From Pseudomonas sp. QS1027 (GTDB taxonomy: Bacteria; Pseudomonadota; Gammaproteobacteria; Pseudomonadales; Pseudomonadaceae), in NCBI RefSeq assembly GCF_002814235.1, contig NZ_PHSU01000031.1:1-64000 (forward strand): DNA of 64,000 nucleotides, read 5' to 3'. The position numbers and the translations under genes were made by a program. Shown piece by piece: positions 23,491 through 32,520 of the stretch. Position 1 is the first letter of the stretch. Every line of letters starts with the position of its first letter. Under the pieces are notes generated by a model. That model was not told where the DNA came from, made no database searches, and saw nothing but the letters and a program-made list of their open reading frames with translations.

Positions 23491-24274
23491 CGTTGCATAC
23501 CTCGCGGCCACGGCGCCGACACAGATCCGCCTCACCCAGGTGGTCAAGCACTTCGGCGCGACCCGGGTCATCGACCACCTCGACCTGAGCATTCCCCAAG
23601 GGCAGAAGGTCGCGCTGATCGGCCCCAGCGGTTCAGGGAAATCCACCGTGTTGCGCCTGATCAAGGGCCTGGAAAGCTACGAGCAGGGCCGCATTGAAGT
23701 CGACGGCGTGGCGGTCACCGCCAAGAGCAGCGGCTGGCGCTGGCCCGGTTCGAAAAAAGCCCCGGTGGAACATCGGGTCGGCATGGTCTTCCAGCAGTTC
23801 AACCTGTTCCCGCACCTGACCGTGCAGGAAAATATCACCGAGGCGCCGTTGCAGGTGCTCAAGGTCAGTCACGAAGAAGCCCTGGACCGCGCCCATGCCT
23901 ACCTGGCGATGGTCGGCCTGAGCCACAAGGCCGATGCCTACCCCGCCCAGTTGTCCGGCGGCCAGCAGCAGCGGGTGGCCATCGCCCGGGCCCTGGCGAT
24001 GCGTCCGAAGGTGATGCTGTTCGATGAAGTGACCTCGGCCCTCGACCCGGAACTGGTCGGCGAAGTGCTGGAGGTGATTCGCACGATTGCCCATGAGCAA
24101 CAGGTGACCATGTTGCTGGTGACCCACGAAATGAAGTTCGCCCAGGACATCGCCGACCGGGTGCTGTTCATGGAAGCCGGGCGCATTGTCGCCGACGGCA
24201 CGCCCCGGCAGATCCTGGTGGAGCCGGACAACGAGCGCACCCGGCGTTTTCTCAATCGGGTCGAGCATCGGTAA
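23483..24274 (+). CDS. ehuA: Polar amino-acid/ectoine-type ABC transporter ATP-binding protein
   Basis: 263 residues. Walker A GPSGSGKSTVLRL (about residue 47), Q-loop VFQQFNLFPHLTV, signature LSGGQQQRVAIARALAM, Walker B VMLFDEVTSALDP and the H-loop VTHEM are all intact. A 15-residue insertion (TAKSSGWRWPGSKKA) between the Walker A domain and the Q-loop is found in EhuA-type ATPases and separates them from GlnQ. Confidence 0.9.
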   Translation: MSDVAYLAATAPTQIRLTQVVKHFGATRVIDHLDLSIPQGQKVALIGPSGSGKSTVLRLIKGLESYEQGRIEVDGVAVTAKSSGWRWPGSKKAPVEHRVGMVFQQFNLFPHLTVQENITEAPLQVLKVSHEEALDRAHAYLAMVGLSHKADAYPAQLSGGQQQRVAIARALAMRPKVMLFDEVTSALDPELVGEVLEVIRTIAHEQQVTMLLVTHEMKFAQDIADRVLFMEAGRIVADGTPRQILVEPDNERTRRFLNRVEHR

Positions 24275-24296
24275 CGGCCACAGCCCCGTTCCAGAC

Positions 24297-25199
24297 TCAA
24301 CGCGCGCTGAAAAACGCCCGGCCGTGGCGCTTGAGCAGGTCGAGCATGGTCTGGGCCGCCGGGGACAGGTAGGCGCCGGCCCGCACGGAGACCACCAGGG
24401 TGCGCTTCATGGTGGTTTCCTTCAGCCGCACTTCGCGCAGGTGCGTCGCGCCTTTCACATCCTCCAGGGTTTCCCGCGCCAGGAAGCTCAACAAGCGGGT
24501 CTGGCCGATCAGCCGCGGCAACAGCGAAATGGTGTTGGTCTCGATCTGCACCGAGGGCAACGGCAGGTCATGGGCCAGGAACACATTGTCGATCCAGCGC
24601 CGCGACGACACCCCGGTTGCCGGCAGCACCCAGCGATAACGCCCCAGTTCGCTCAGGCGAATCGGCGCGTCGAAGATCGGGTGATTGCGACTGGCGACCA
24701 CCACCGCTTCGTCATCGAACAACGGATGCGACAACAATTGCGGGTCATCGTCGAACAGCGGGCAGATCACCATGTCCAGACGCCCGGAGCGCAGGGACTC
24801 GCGCAACATATCGTCCTGGCCGATCGCCAGGCTCAAGGTGATCTCCGGCGCCCGCTCGAGCAAGGCCGCAGTCAGTTGCGGCAGCAGGTATTCAGCCATG
24901 CTCGCCGCACAGCCCAGGCGGATATTGCCCAGCACGCCGCTGGCGAAGTCGCGGATTTCACGGTGGGTCTCGGCAATACTCTGCTGCAATTGTCGACCAC
25001 GCTGCTGCAACAGCTCGCCCACCGGCGTCAGCTTGATCCGCCGACCCTCGCGCTCGAACAGCTTGGTACCGAATGACTCTTCCAGGCGCTGAATGCTCTT
25101 GGTCAGCGCCGGTTGGCTGCGATTGAGCTTCTGCGCCGCGCGACCCAGATGGCCCAGCTCGGCAATGGTTTCAAAATAGGTGAGATCTCGCAGGTCCAT
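24297..25199 (-). CDS. LysR-family transcriptional regulator
   Basis: 300 residues from the ATG at 25199 (MDLRDLTYFETIAELGHLGRAA); an in-frame TTG at 25208 is less likely. It has an N-terminal winged helix-turn-helix (LNRSQPALTKSIQRLEE) and a ligand-sensing domain with IRLGCAASMAEYLLPQL. It is convergent with the ehu operon and divergent from the AbrB-family gene, 125 bp away. Its likely target is that gene. Confidence 0.85.
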   Translation of the reverse strand: MDLRDLTYFETIAELGHLGRAAQKLNRSQPALTKSIQRLEESFGTKLFEREGRRIKLTPVGELLQQRGRQLQQSIAETHREIRDFASGVLGNIRLGCAASMAEYLLPQLTAALLERAPEITLSLAIGQDDMLRESLRSGRLDMVICPLFDDDPQLLSHPLFDDEAVVVASRNHPIFDAPIRLSELGRYRWVLPATGVSSRRWIDNVFLAHDLPLPSVQIETNTISLLPRLIGQTRLLSFLARETLEDVKGATHLREVRLKETTMKRTLVVSVRAGAYLSPAAQTMLDLLKRHGRAFFSAR

Positions 25200-25324
25200 A
25201 TCAATCAACCAAAGTTATCGTTTCATCACAATTAGAAACTGGACTTGATCGATTGCGCTATCAATAATTTACCCACTGCGCCGCTTTCAACGCCCTGCAA
25301 CAGGAGCGTCCAGCGCTTTGGAGA

Positions 25325-26425
25325 GTGTTCTTGTCCACATTATCGTCCGCATCCTCCCGATTTTCCCTCACCACCTGGCCGCGCTCTCTGCAATGGCTGG
25401 CCCTGGTGTTACTGGCCGGCGGCAGCGGCCAACTGCTCAAATACGCCGAGTTGCCCGCCGGGCAATTTATCGGCCCGATGCTGGTGGCGATCGCCTTCGG
25501 TGTCAGCGGTGCCAGCATCCGCATTCACCGCCAGGCGTTCCGCCTGGGCCAGGGCTGTATCGGCCTGCTCGCCGCCCACTCCATAACCCTGGCGGTACTG
25601 ACGTCGATGGCCGACTCCTGGCACCTGATGCTGTTCGCCACGGTACTGACGGTATGCCTGAGCGCCCTGGTGGGCCTGGCGATGGTCCGTTTCGGCGGGA
25701 TCCAGGCCAGCACCGCCGCCTGGGGCACCTCTCCCGGCGCCGCCTCGGCGATGGTCGCCATGGCCGATGATTTCGGCGCCGATGGCCGGGTCGTGGCGAC
25801 CATGCAGTATGTGCGGGTCGTCTGCGTGGTCATGATCGGCGCACTGGTCAGCCATGTGCTCGAAGCCCCGGTCAACGGCACCGCCCCCCATGTCGCCGAT
25901 GCGGCGCTGCACAGCTTCAGCCTGATCAACCTGGGGCTGACACTGGCTACCGTGGTGTTCGGCGTGGTCCTGGGCGCGCGGGTGCCGGCGGGTGCCTTGC
26001 TGGTGCCGCTGCTGATCGGCGCGGTCCTGCAACTGTCCGGGCTGCTGCATATCACCCTGCCCGCCGGACTGCTGGCGGTCGCCTACGGTGCCATCGGCTG
26101 CTACGTCGGCCTGCGGTTCGACCGCCCTACCGTGTTCTATGTCTGGAAACGCCTGCCGACGATGATCCTCGGCTCCATCAGCCTGATCGCCTTGTGCGCC
26201 GCCTCGGCCTGGGTCCTGGCAAAGTGGCTCGGCCTGGACTTCCTCTCGGTCTACCTGGCCACCAGCCCCGGCGGGCTCGACACCATGGCGATCATCGCGG
26301 TCGACACCCACTCGGATGTCGGTCTGGTCCTGGCCATGCAGACCTTGCGCCTGCTGGCGGTGATCTTCACCGGTGCGTTCTTTGCCCGGCTGGTAATTCG
26401 CCTCTGCGCACAAATCAAAACCTAG
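25325..26425 (+). CDS. AbrB-family (putative ammonia monooxygenase-type) integral membrane protein
   Basis: 366 residues with about ten hydrophobic segments. Motifs GQFIGPMLVAIAFGVSGASI, TAAWGTSPGAASAMVAMADDFGAD and LATSPGGLDTMAIIAVDT fit the duplicated AbrB/PF05145 fold. The name ammonia monooxygenase in databases is historical; members are transporters or regulators of unknown role. The start is a GTG at 25325; no better ATG is available, and the start remains uncertain. It is divergent from a LysR gene. Confidence 0.8.
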   Translation: MFLSTLSSASSRFSLTTWPRSLQWLALVLLAGGSGQLLKYAELPAGQFIGPMLVAIAFGVSGASIRIHRQAFRLGQGCIGLLAAHSITLAVLTSMADSWHLMLFATVLTVCLSALVGLAMVRFGGIQASTAAWGTSPGAASAMVAMADDFGADGRVVATMQYVRVVCVVMIGALVSHVLEAPVNGTAPHVADAALHSFSLINLGLTLATVVFGVVLGARVPAGALLVPLLIGAVLQLSGLLHITLPAGLLAVAYGAIGCYVGLRFDRPTVFYVWKRLPTMILGSISLIALCAASAWVLAKWLGLDFLSVYLATSPGGLDTMAIIAVDTHSDVGLVLAMQTLRLLAVIFTGAFFARLVIRLCAQIKT

Positions 26426-26585
26426 TCTCGACAAGACTCCCCAATGACGAAACATTCATGACACAATCTCCAACCTTGCCTTAGTCAAAATACGAACGAC
26501 ATTGATTAAGATTTGTTTGAAAGTCATGCCTGTTTTGACGTTTTTTTCTCATTTCACCCACTAAATTGCCGCCCAGACAAAACAT

Positions 26586-26604
26586 GCGAATGATTCCCAT
26601 TGTT
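26586..26604. promoter_or_regulatory. Fur box of the ferric-iron ABC operon
   Basis: GCGAATGATTCCCATTGTT matches the 19-bp Fur consensus (GATAATGATAATCATTATC) at 12 positions, with both key arms AATGAT and CATT. It lies about 85 bp ahead of the binding-protein ATG. Repression by iron-loaded Fur fits the gene content. Confidence 0.75.
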
Positions 26605-26689
26605 TAACTGGACCGGCGAACCGGGTGCAGATGCACCGCAAGTCGCCAGCCACCTCGATTATCAAAAGACCGCAGGAGCTACCCACGCA

Positions 26690-27706
26690 ATGATTCCCCG
26701 TCTTCCTTCGTTTCTGAAAACCGCCCTGTTGGCCACCGCCATGCTCAGCGCCGGCCACGTTTACGCCGCGCCAAGCGCCGACGGCATCGTGGTCTACAAC
26801 GCCCAGCATGAAAGCCTGACCAAGGCCTGGATCGATGGCTTCACCAAGGAAACCGGGATCAAGGTGACCCTGCGCAACGGCGACGATACCGAGATGGGCA
26901 ACCAGATCATCCAGGAAGGCGACAAGTCTCCGGCGGATGTGTTCCTGACCGAGAACTCCCCGGCCATGGTCCTGGTGGACAATGCCAAGCTGTTCGCCCC
27001 GGTGGCACCGACCACCCTGGAACAGGTCGGCGCTGCCTACCGTCCGGCCCACGGCAACTGGGTCGGCATCGCCGCCCGCTCCACCGTGTTCGTCTACAAC
27101 AAGAGCAAGCTGACCGAAGCGCAACTGCCCAAGTCGCTGCTCGACCTCGCCTCGCCTGAGTGGAAAGGCCGCTGGGCCGCTTCTCCATCGGGTGCCGACT
27201 TCCAGGCCATCGTCGCCGCCGTGCTGGAACTCAAGGGCGAAGCCGCGACCCTGGACTGGCTCAAGGCAATGAAAACCAACGCTTCGGTCTATCGCGGCAA
27301 CAGCTCGGTGCTCAAGGCGGTCAATGCCGGGCAAGTAGAAGGCGGCGTGATCTACCACTACTACAGCTTCGGCGACCAGGCCAAGACCGGCGAGAACAGC
27401 AACAACACCGCCCTGCACTACTTCAAGCACAAGGACCCGGGCGCCTTTGTCAGCACCTCCGGCGGTGGCGTACTGAAGTCGAGCAAACACCCGGAAGAAG
27501 CCCAGGCGTTCCTCAAGTGGATCACCGGCAAAGGTGGCCAGGCGGTGCTCAAGGACGGTACCTCGTTTGAATACGCCGTCGGCGTGGGCGCCGAGTCCAA
27601 TGCCAAGCTGGTGCCACTCAAGGACCTCGACGCTCCCAAGGTCGATGCCTCGAAACTCGACAGCAAGAAGGCCGTGGATTTGATGACCCAGGCCGGAATC
27701 CTGTAA
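26690..27706 (+). CDS. fbpA: Periplasmic ferric-iron-binding protein of an Fbp/Afu-type ABC importer
   Basis: 338 residues from the ATG at 26690 (MIPRLPSFLKTALL) with GGAG upstream; a further upstream ATG has no site. A Sec signal peptide ends near VYA/APS. The pattern VVYNAQHESLTKAWIDGF, QEGDKSPADVFLTENSPAM and GVIYHYYSFGDQAK, with the paired tyrosines that hold Fe3+, is that of the FbpA/FutA family. It is first in a three-gene operon behind a Fur box. Confidence 0.9.
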   Translation: MIPRLPSFLKTALLATAMLSAGHVYAAPSADGIVVYNAQHESLTKAWIDGFTKETGIKVTLRNGDDTEMGNQIIQEGDKSPADVFLTENSPAMVLVDNAKLFAPVAPTTLEQVGAAYRPAHGNWVGIAARSTVFVYNKSKLTEAQLPKSLLDLASPEWKGRWAASPSGADFQAIVAAVLELKGEAATLDWLKAMKTNASVYRGNSSVLKAVNAGQVEGGVIYHYYSFGDQAKTGENSNNTALHYFKHKDPGAFVSTSGGGVLKSSKHPEEAQAFLKWITGKGGQAVLKDGTSFEYAVGVGAESNAKLVPLKDLDAPKVDASKLDSKKAVDLMTQAGIL

Positions 27707-29320
27707 TTGATCCCAGAGTCCATTTCTCCTCTGGACCCCGCCGCAGTCGCTCACGCGCCTGCGGCGCTTTCGCGTAAGCGATCCAGACATTTCTTCGGGC
27801 GCCAGGGCAATGCCTGGATCATCGGGCTGTCAGTGCTGGTGTCTCTGCTGGCGTTGCTACCGATCGCCTTCGTGATCCTCTCTTCCTGGCAAACCGGTTG
27901 GACCACCCTTGAAGCCCTGGTCTGGCGCCCTCGGGTGGGCGAGCTGCTGGTCAACACCCTGTTGCTGATGGTCATCACCATTCCGCTGTGCGTGACACTG
28001 GGGCTGGCATTGGCCTGGCTGACCGAACGCACCGACCTGCCCGGCCGACGCGCCTGGTCGTTGCTGGCTACCGCGCCGCTGGCCGTACCGGCGTTCGTCC
28101 ACAGCTACGCCTGGGTCAGCCTGATACCACCAATCCACGGGCTGTTCGCCGGGGTGCTGGTCTCGGTGATCGCCTATTTCCCGTTTCTCTATTTGCCGAT
28201 TGCCGCGACCCTGCGGCGCCTCGACCCGGCCATCGAGGATGTCGGCGAGTCCCTGGGGCTCAAACCCCGGGCGGTATTTTTCCGTATTGTCCTGCCGCAA
28301 CTGCGCCTGGCGATCTGCGGCGGCGCCCTGCTGGTGGGCCTGCATCTGCTGGCCGAATACGGCCTCTACGCGATGATCCGCTTCGACACCTTCACCACCG
28401 CGATCTTCGACCAGTTCAAGTCGACCTTCAGCGGCCCGGCGGCCCATACCCTGGCGGGGATCCTGGCGCTGTGCTGCCTGGGTCTGCTGACCGTCGAGTC
28501 GGCCGCCCGGGGCAAGGCCCGTTATGCCCGGGTCGGCTCCGGCAGCGCGCGGCAGCAACGCACGGTACGCCTGAGCCGCACCACCAAGCTGCTGGCGCTG
28601 AGCATCCCGATCATCAGCAGCGTGCTGGCCCTCGGTGTGCCATTGGTCACCCTGGGTAACTGGTTGATCGCCGGAGGCCGTGAGGTCTGGGCAATGGATG
28701 ATTTGCTGCCGGCGCTGGAACAGACGCTGCTGCTCGGTGCCGCCGGCGCCTTGCTGACCACCTGCGCGGCGGTGCCCGTGGCCTGGTTGTCGATCCGCTC
28801 GCCCGGACGCCTGCACCGTCTGCTGGAAAGCTGCAACTACATCACCAGCTCCCTGCCCGGCATCGTCGTCGCCCTGGCCCTGGTCACGGTCACCATCAAC
28901 TTCGCCCGGCCGATCTACCAGACCTCGATCACCGTGCTGCTGGCCTACCTGTTGATGTTCATGCCCCGCGCCCTGGTCAGCTTGCGCGCGGGTATCGCCC
29001 AGGCGCCGGTGGAACTGGAAAACATCGCCCGCAGCCTCGGGCGCTCACCGGTCCGGGCGCTCTGGTCGATCACCCTGCGCCTGGCCGCGCCGGGGGCCGC
29101 CGCCGGTGCCGCGCTGGTGTTCCTGGCCATTACCAACGAACTGACCGCCACCCTGCTGCTCGCGCCCAACGGCACACGGACCCTGGCCACCGGCTTCTGG
29201 GCCATGACCAGTGAAATCGACTATGCCGGCGCCGCGCCCTACGCGCTGCTCATGATCCTGTTGTCGCTGCCGCTGACCGGGCTTCTCTATCATCAATCCA
29301 AACGCACGGCTGGCCGATGA
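27707..29320 (+). CDS. fbpB: Ferric-iron ABC transporter permease (double-domain)
   Basis: 537 residues with about twelve helices made of two fused permease halves, as in FbpB/SfuB. The two EAA loops are visible (DVGESLGLKPRAVFFRIVLPQL near residue 178 and NIARSLGRSPVRALWSITLRLA near 440). The start is a TTG directly after the fbpA stop; there is no nearby ATG. This start codon choice may keep the permease low compared with the binding protein. Confidence 0.9.
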   Translation: MIPESISPLDPAAVAHAPAALSRKRSRHFFGRQGNAWIIGLSVLVSLLALLPIAFVILSSWQTGWTTLEALVWRPRVGELLVNTLLLMVITIPLCVTLGLALAWLTERTDLPGRRAWSLLATAPLAVPAFVHSYAWVSLIPPIHGLFAGVLVSVIAYFPFLYLPIAATLRRLDPAIEDVGESLGLKPRAVFFRIVLPQLRLAICGGALLVGLHLLAEYGLYAMIRFDTFTTAIFDQFKSTFSGPAAHTLAGILALCCLGLLTVESAARGKARYARVGSGSARQQRTVRLSRTTKLLALSIPIISSVLALGVPLVTLGNWLIAGGREVWAMDDLLPALEQTLLLGAAGALLTTCAAVPVAWLSIRSPGRLHRLLESCNYITSSLPGIVVALALVTVTINFARPIYQTSITVLLAYLLMFMPRALVSLRAGIAQAPVELENIARSLGRSPVRALWSITLRLAAPGAAAGAALVFLAITNELTATLLLAPNGTRTLATGFWAMTSEIDYAGAAPYALLMILLSLPLTGLLYHQSKRTAGR

Positions 29321-30390
29321 ACGCTCTTGAAATCAACGCGCTGTACAAGTCCTTCGGTTCGCAAGCGGCCCTGGAAGACATCACTCTGTCGATTGCCACC
29401 GGTAGCCGCACGGCCATCGTCGGCCCTTCCGGCTCAGGCAAGACCACCCTGCTGCGGATGATCGCCGGTTTCGAATTTCCCGACGCCGGGCGTATCACCC
29501 TCGACGGCCAGCCGCTGGTGGATGCCCACACCCAGGTTCCGGCCCACCAGCGCCTGATCGGTTATGTGCCGCAGGACGGCGCGCTGTTTCCGCATATGAC
29601 CGTGGCCGATAACATCGCCTTCGGCATTGTCGACAAGGCCACCCGGCAACAACGGGTCGCCGAGTTGATGGACAGCGTGGCCCTGGAGCCGCAGATGGGC
29701 AAACGCTGGCCCCATGAACTGTCCGGTGGCCAGCAACAGCGGGTGGCGCTGGCCCGTGCCCTGGCGCAACGCCCACGCCTGATGCTGCTGGACGAGCCCT
29801 TCTCGGCCCTCGACACCGGCCTGCGGGCGTCCATGCGCAAGATGGTCGCGCGGCTGCTATCTGAAGCCGGGGTGACCACTATCCTGGTCACCCATGACCA
29901 GTCCGAAGCCCTGTCCTTCGCCGATCAGTTGGCGGTGATGCGCAAGGGCCGACTGGTCCAGGCCGGTCACCCGATGGACCTGTACCTGCGGCCGGACGAT
30001 GAAGACACCGCGCTGTTCCTCGGCGATGCGGTGATCCTGCCGGCCCTGATCGAAAACGGCTGGGCGCAGTGCGACCTGGGTCGGCTGCCCGTCAACGACG
30101 AGGGCCGTCACGGGCCGGCGCAGATCATGTTGCGCCCCGAACAGTTGCAACTCGCGGCCCACCTGCCGGGACCAACCGACGGCAACGGCAGCCCGGCCGT
30201 AGTCACCGAATGCGACTTCGGCGGCAACAACTGCACCTTGACCGTGGAGCTGAAGGCCCAGGCTGCCGACGGACAGAAACGTTCATTGCTGGTGCGCAGC
30301 TCCGGCATGCACGCCCCGCGGGTCGGCAGTGAAGTGCGGGTTTCGGCCGAGGGCCATGCCCATGTGCTGGGACGGCAAAGCGCCGGCTAG
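29317..30390 (+). CDS. fbpC: Ferric-iron ABC transporter ATP-binding protein
   Basis: 357 residues. Walker A GPSGSGKTTLLRM (about 36), signature LSGGQQQRVALARALAQ, Walker B LMLLDEPFSALD and H-loop VTHDQSEAL. A C-terminal TOBE/OB regulatory domain (QIMLRPEQLQLA, then LLVRSSGMHA) is present as in FbpC. It overlaps fbpB by 4 bp (ATGA) and ends the operon; its end overlaps the convergent HoxX-like gene by 4 bp. Confidence 0.92.
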   Translation: MNALEINALYKSFGSQAALEDITLSIATGSRTAIVGPSGSGKTTLLRMIAGFEFPDAGRITLDGQPLVDAHTQVPAHQRLIGYVPQDGALFPHMTVADNIAFGIVDKATRQQRVAELMDSVALEPQMGKRWPHELSGGQQQRVALARALAQRPRLMLLDEPFSALDTGLRASMRKMVARLLSEAGVTTILVTHDQSEALSFADQLAVMRKGRLVQAGHPMDLYLRPDDEDTALFLGDAVILPALIENGWAQCDLGRLPVNDEGRHGPAQIMLRPEQLQLAAHLPGPTDGNGSPAVVTECDFGGNNCTLTVELKAQAADGQKRSLLVRSSGMHAPRVGSEVRVSAEGHAHVLGRQSAG

Positions 30391-32102
30391 CCGCTGACCA
30401 CCTCGGCGCTGTTCGCCCAGGGCGCAACCAGTCGCCGAGGTGTCCCGCAGGTCCGCTGCTTGAACACGAAGTGCCGGCACTTGTCAGCAAATCCATGGCG
30501 GTCCTCGACCATATCCAGGCGCATCTGGGCCAACTCTTCGTCGCGGCAGCGCTCCATGTCTTCCACATCGCGGGAGCGGTGGCGCTCGCGCACCGCCTCA
30601 TAAAGGGGATCGTGGGCCACGCGCTGCGCCTGGGCCATCAACCAGTCGCCAAAGGCCTGCGGACAACGCGGCCCGATATCCTGGACCAGGCCGATTTCCC
30701 GCGCCAGGGCGACGCTGATCGGCAGGCAGTCCTCACTGAGTTGTAGCGCGCGCTCGTAGCCCACCGCACGGGGCAGGCTGTAGGTCCAGTATTCGGAGCC
30801 ATAGAGGCCCATGCTCTTGTAGTGAGGATTGAGCACCACGCCGCTGCGGGCGAACACCCCGTCGGCGGCCAGGGCCAGCATCACCCCACCGGCCCCGGCA
30901 CTGCCGGTCAGGCCGCTGACCACCAGTTGCCGGGCGGTCAGCAGCTCACGGCAGACATCGTTGATCGCGCGAATATTGGCCCAGGCCTCAAGCCCGGGCA
31001 CCGCCGCCGCCTGGATCACGTTGAGGTGCACGCCATTGGAAAAACTCCCGCGCCCAGCGCGGAACAGCAGCACCTCGGTGTCCTGGGCCTTGGCCCAGCG
31101 CAGGGCGCTGACCAGCCGCCGGCATTGCTCGGTACTCATGGCGCCGTTGTAGAACTCGAAGGTCAGCTCGCCCACACCGCCCAGTTCACGGTAACGAATC
31201 GGCTGGTAGGACTCCTTGCAATACGGGTGGCTGGCGACGGACCAGTTCAAGGTCGGCACCTTGTCGAGCCGACCGGCCAGCACATGCCGCGCCGGGCGCT
31301 TGAAAGTCTCCTCCCCCGGCCGGGGTTTGCGCCGCAACGAGCCGATCCACAGGCTGCGATCCCCGGTCGCCACCAGCACCGCATCGTCATGCACGGCCAG
31401 CAGTTGGCCCGGCGTGCCGCGACGGCTGTCGAGGTGGGCGTCATGGAGATAGTAGGATTCGCCCAGCAGCTCGGCGAGCACACCGGGCTGGCCATCGGCG
31501 GCGTCGATGCGGCGCTGGATCAGTTCGGCGTCATCCTGCCAACTGAAGGCGCGATCGCTCTGCTTCATGTTCGGTTGCAGACGACCGCGCACCTGCGGCA
31601 AACGGTAATCCAGGGGTTGGGGCACGAAGTCGCTGCCGAGCCGGGCCACCACCTCATGGATGCAGGTCATGGCCGCGTCGGCCACCGGGCCATTGTAGAG
31701 TTCGGACTTGCGCATGCCCGCCGGCATCTCGAATTCGCAGGTGGCCCAGATCGCCCCGCTGTCCATTTCCTCGGCGGCCTGCAAGGCGGTCACGCCCCAG
31801 TTGGACACCTGCCGGGTGATCGCCCAGTCCAGCGCACTGGCGCCGCGATCACCGACAATCCCCGGATGAATGATCACCACCGGGCGCTGCGGGTCCTGCC
31901 ACAACCGGGCCGGCACGCGGTCCTTGAGGAAGGGGCAGATCACCAGGGCGGCCTGGCTGTTTTCAATCTGTTGGCAGACCGCGTCTTCGTCGCTGAACAG
32001 CACCACACTTGGCACATGCCCTGCTTCGCGCAGCTCCAACCAGGCGCGCTGGGTCAAGCCGTTGAATGCCGATGCCAGCAGAATGATTTTCAATGAGCGC
32101 AT
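30387..32102 (-). CDS. HoxX-like protein: formyltransferase domain fused to enoyl-CoA hydratase domain
   Basis: 571 residues from the ATG at 32102, which has GGAGGAG 7 bp upstream. The first about 280 residues follow formyl-THF hydrolase/transferase (LLASAFNGLTQRAW, the catalytic HPGIVGDRGASALDWAI). Residues about 290-560 are a crotonase domain (LLFRAGRGSFSNGVHLN oxyanion-hole loop, then GSAGAGGVMLALAADGVFARSG). This fusion is HoxX, which in hydrogenase operons, as shown for the Aquifex protein, makes CO for the [NiFe] site from N10-formyl-THF by way of formyl-CoA. No hydrogenase genes are in the window, so the use of the CO, if made, is open. Family name secure, function here inferred. Confidence 0.8.
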   Translation of the reverse strand: MRSLKIILLASAFNGLTQRAWLELREAGHVPSVVLFSDEDAVCQQIENSQAALVICPFLKDRVPARLWQDPQRPVVIIHPGIVGDRGASALDWAITRQVSNWGVTALQAAEEMDSGAIWATCEFEMPAGMRKSELYNGPVADAAMTCIHEVVARLGSDFVPQPLDYRLPQVRGRLQPNMKQSDRAFSWQDDAELIQRRIDAADGQPGVLAELLGESYYLHDAHLDSRRGTPGQLLAVHDDAVLVATGDRSLWIGSLRRKPRPGEETFKRPARHVLAGRLDKVPTLNWSVASHPYCKESYQPIRYRELGGVGELTFEFYNGAMSTEQCRRLVSALRWAKAQDTEVLLFRAGRGSFSNGVHLNVIQAAAVPGLEAWANIRAINDVCRELLTARQLVVSGLTGSAGAGGVMLALAADGVFARSGVVLNPHYKSMGLYGSEYWTYSLPRAVGYERALQLSEDCLPISVALAREIGLVQDIGPRCPQAFGDWLMAQAQRVAHDPLYEAVRERHRSRDVEDMERCRDEELAQMRLDMVEDRHGFADKCRHFVFKQRTCGTPRRLVAPWANSAEVVSG

Positions 32103-32325
32103 GACGGAACTCCTCCTTGAGCAATACGCCGGGCTCCTGCTGCAACGAGCAATCCATGGCCCGACCGGAGCCGCTACAGTAAAGCGCCACGCCAGCGACA
32201 CCTTGACCGAAGTCAACAGACAACCGTACGGCGGGTGCGGTAGCGGACCGCTGGTTTCTCGGCTAGGATTTTTGGCTCATGGAGTCGCCCGACTATTCAG
32301 CGGGCTTTTGAACAAGGAGAGAGAA

Positions 32326-32520
32326 ATGACCGCAGTTCGTCTTGCAGAACGTGCCTATCGCAGTTGGTCCAGCCCCATCCTGCTGGAACTCAAGGAACGG
32401 GAACATCAGTTGGACCCGTCCGCCCGTGTTGCCCTGATCAATGTCTTGCAAGAGCGCCGCCTGCTTGAGCGCGACCAACCTTCAGCCGTGGTGCAACCCA
32501 TCCGGCCAGGCATCGAGTGA
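32326..32520 (+). CDS. Small conserved protein of unknown function
   Basis: 64 residues (MTAVRLAERAYRSW start) with a strong AAGGAGAG site at normal distance and no membrane segment. It is helix-rich and strongly charged (LELKEREHQLDPSARVALINVL). I do not recognise a family beyond a Pseudomonas hypothetical. Its last 39 bp overlap the 3' end of the convergent HAD phosphatase gene. Confidence 0.6.
   Translation: MTAVRLAERAYRSWSSPILLELKEREHQLDPSARVALINVLQERRLLERDQPSAVVQPIRPGIE

Noticed and set aside
32009..32026. TTGGCACATGCCCTGCTT, a good sigma-54-like sequence on the + strand
   Set aside because: It lies inside the hoxX-like coding region antisense to it, 300 bp from the next + gene, with no enhancer-like palindrome; probably chance from codon content.
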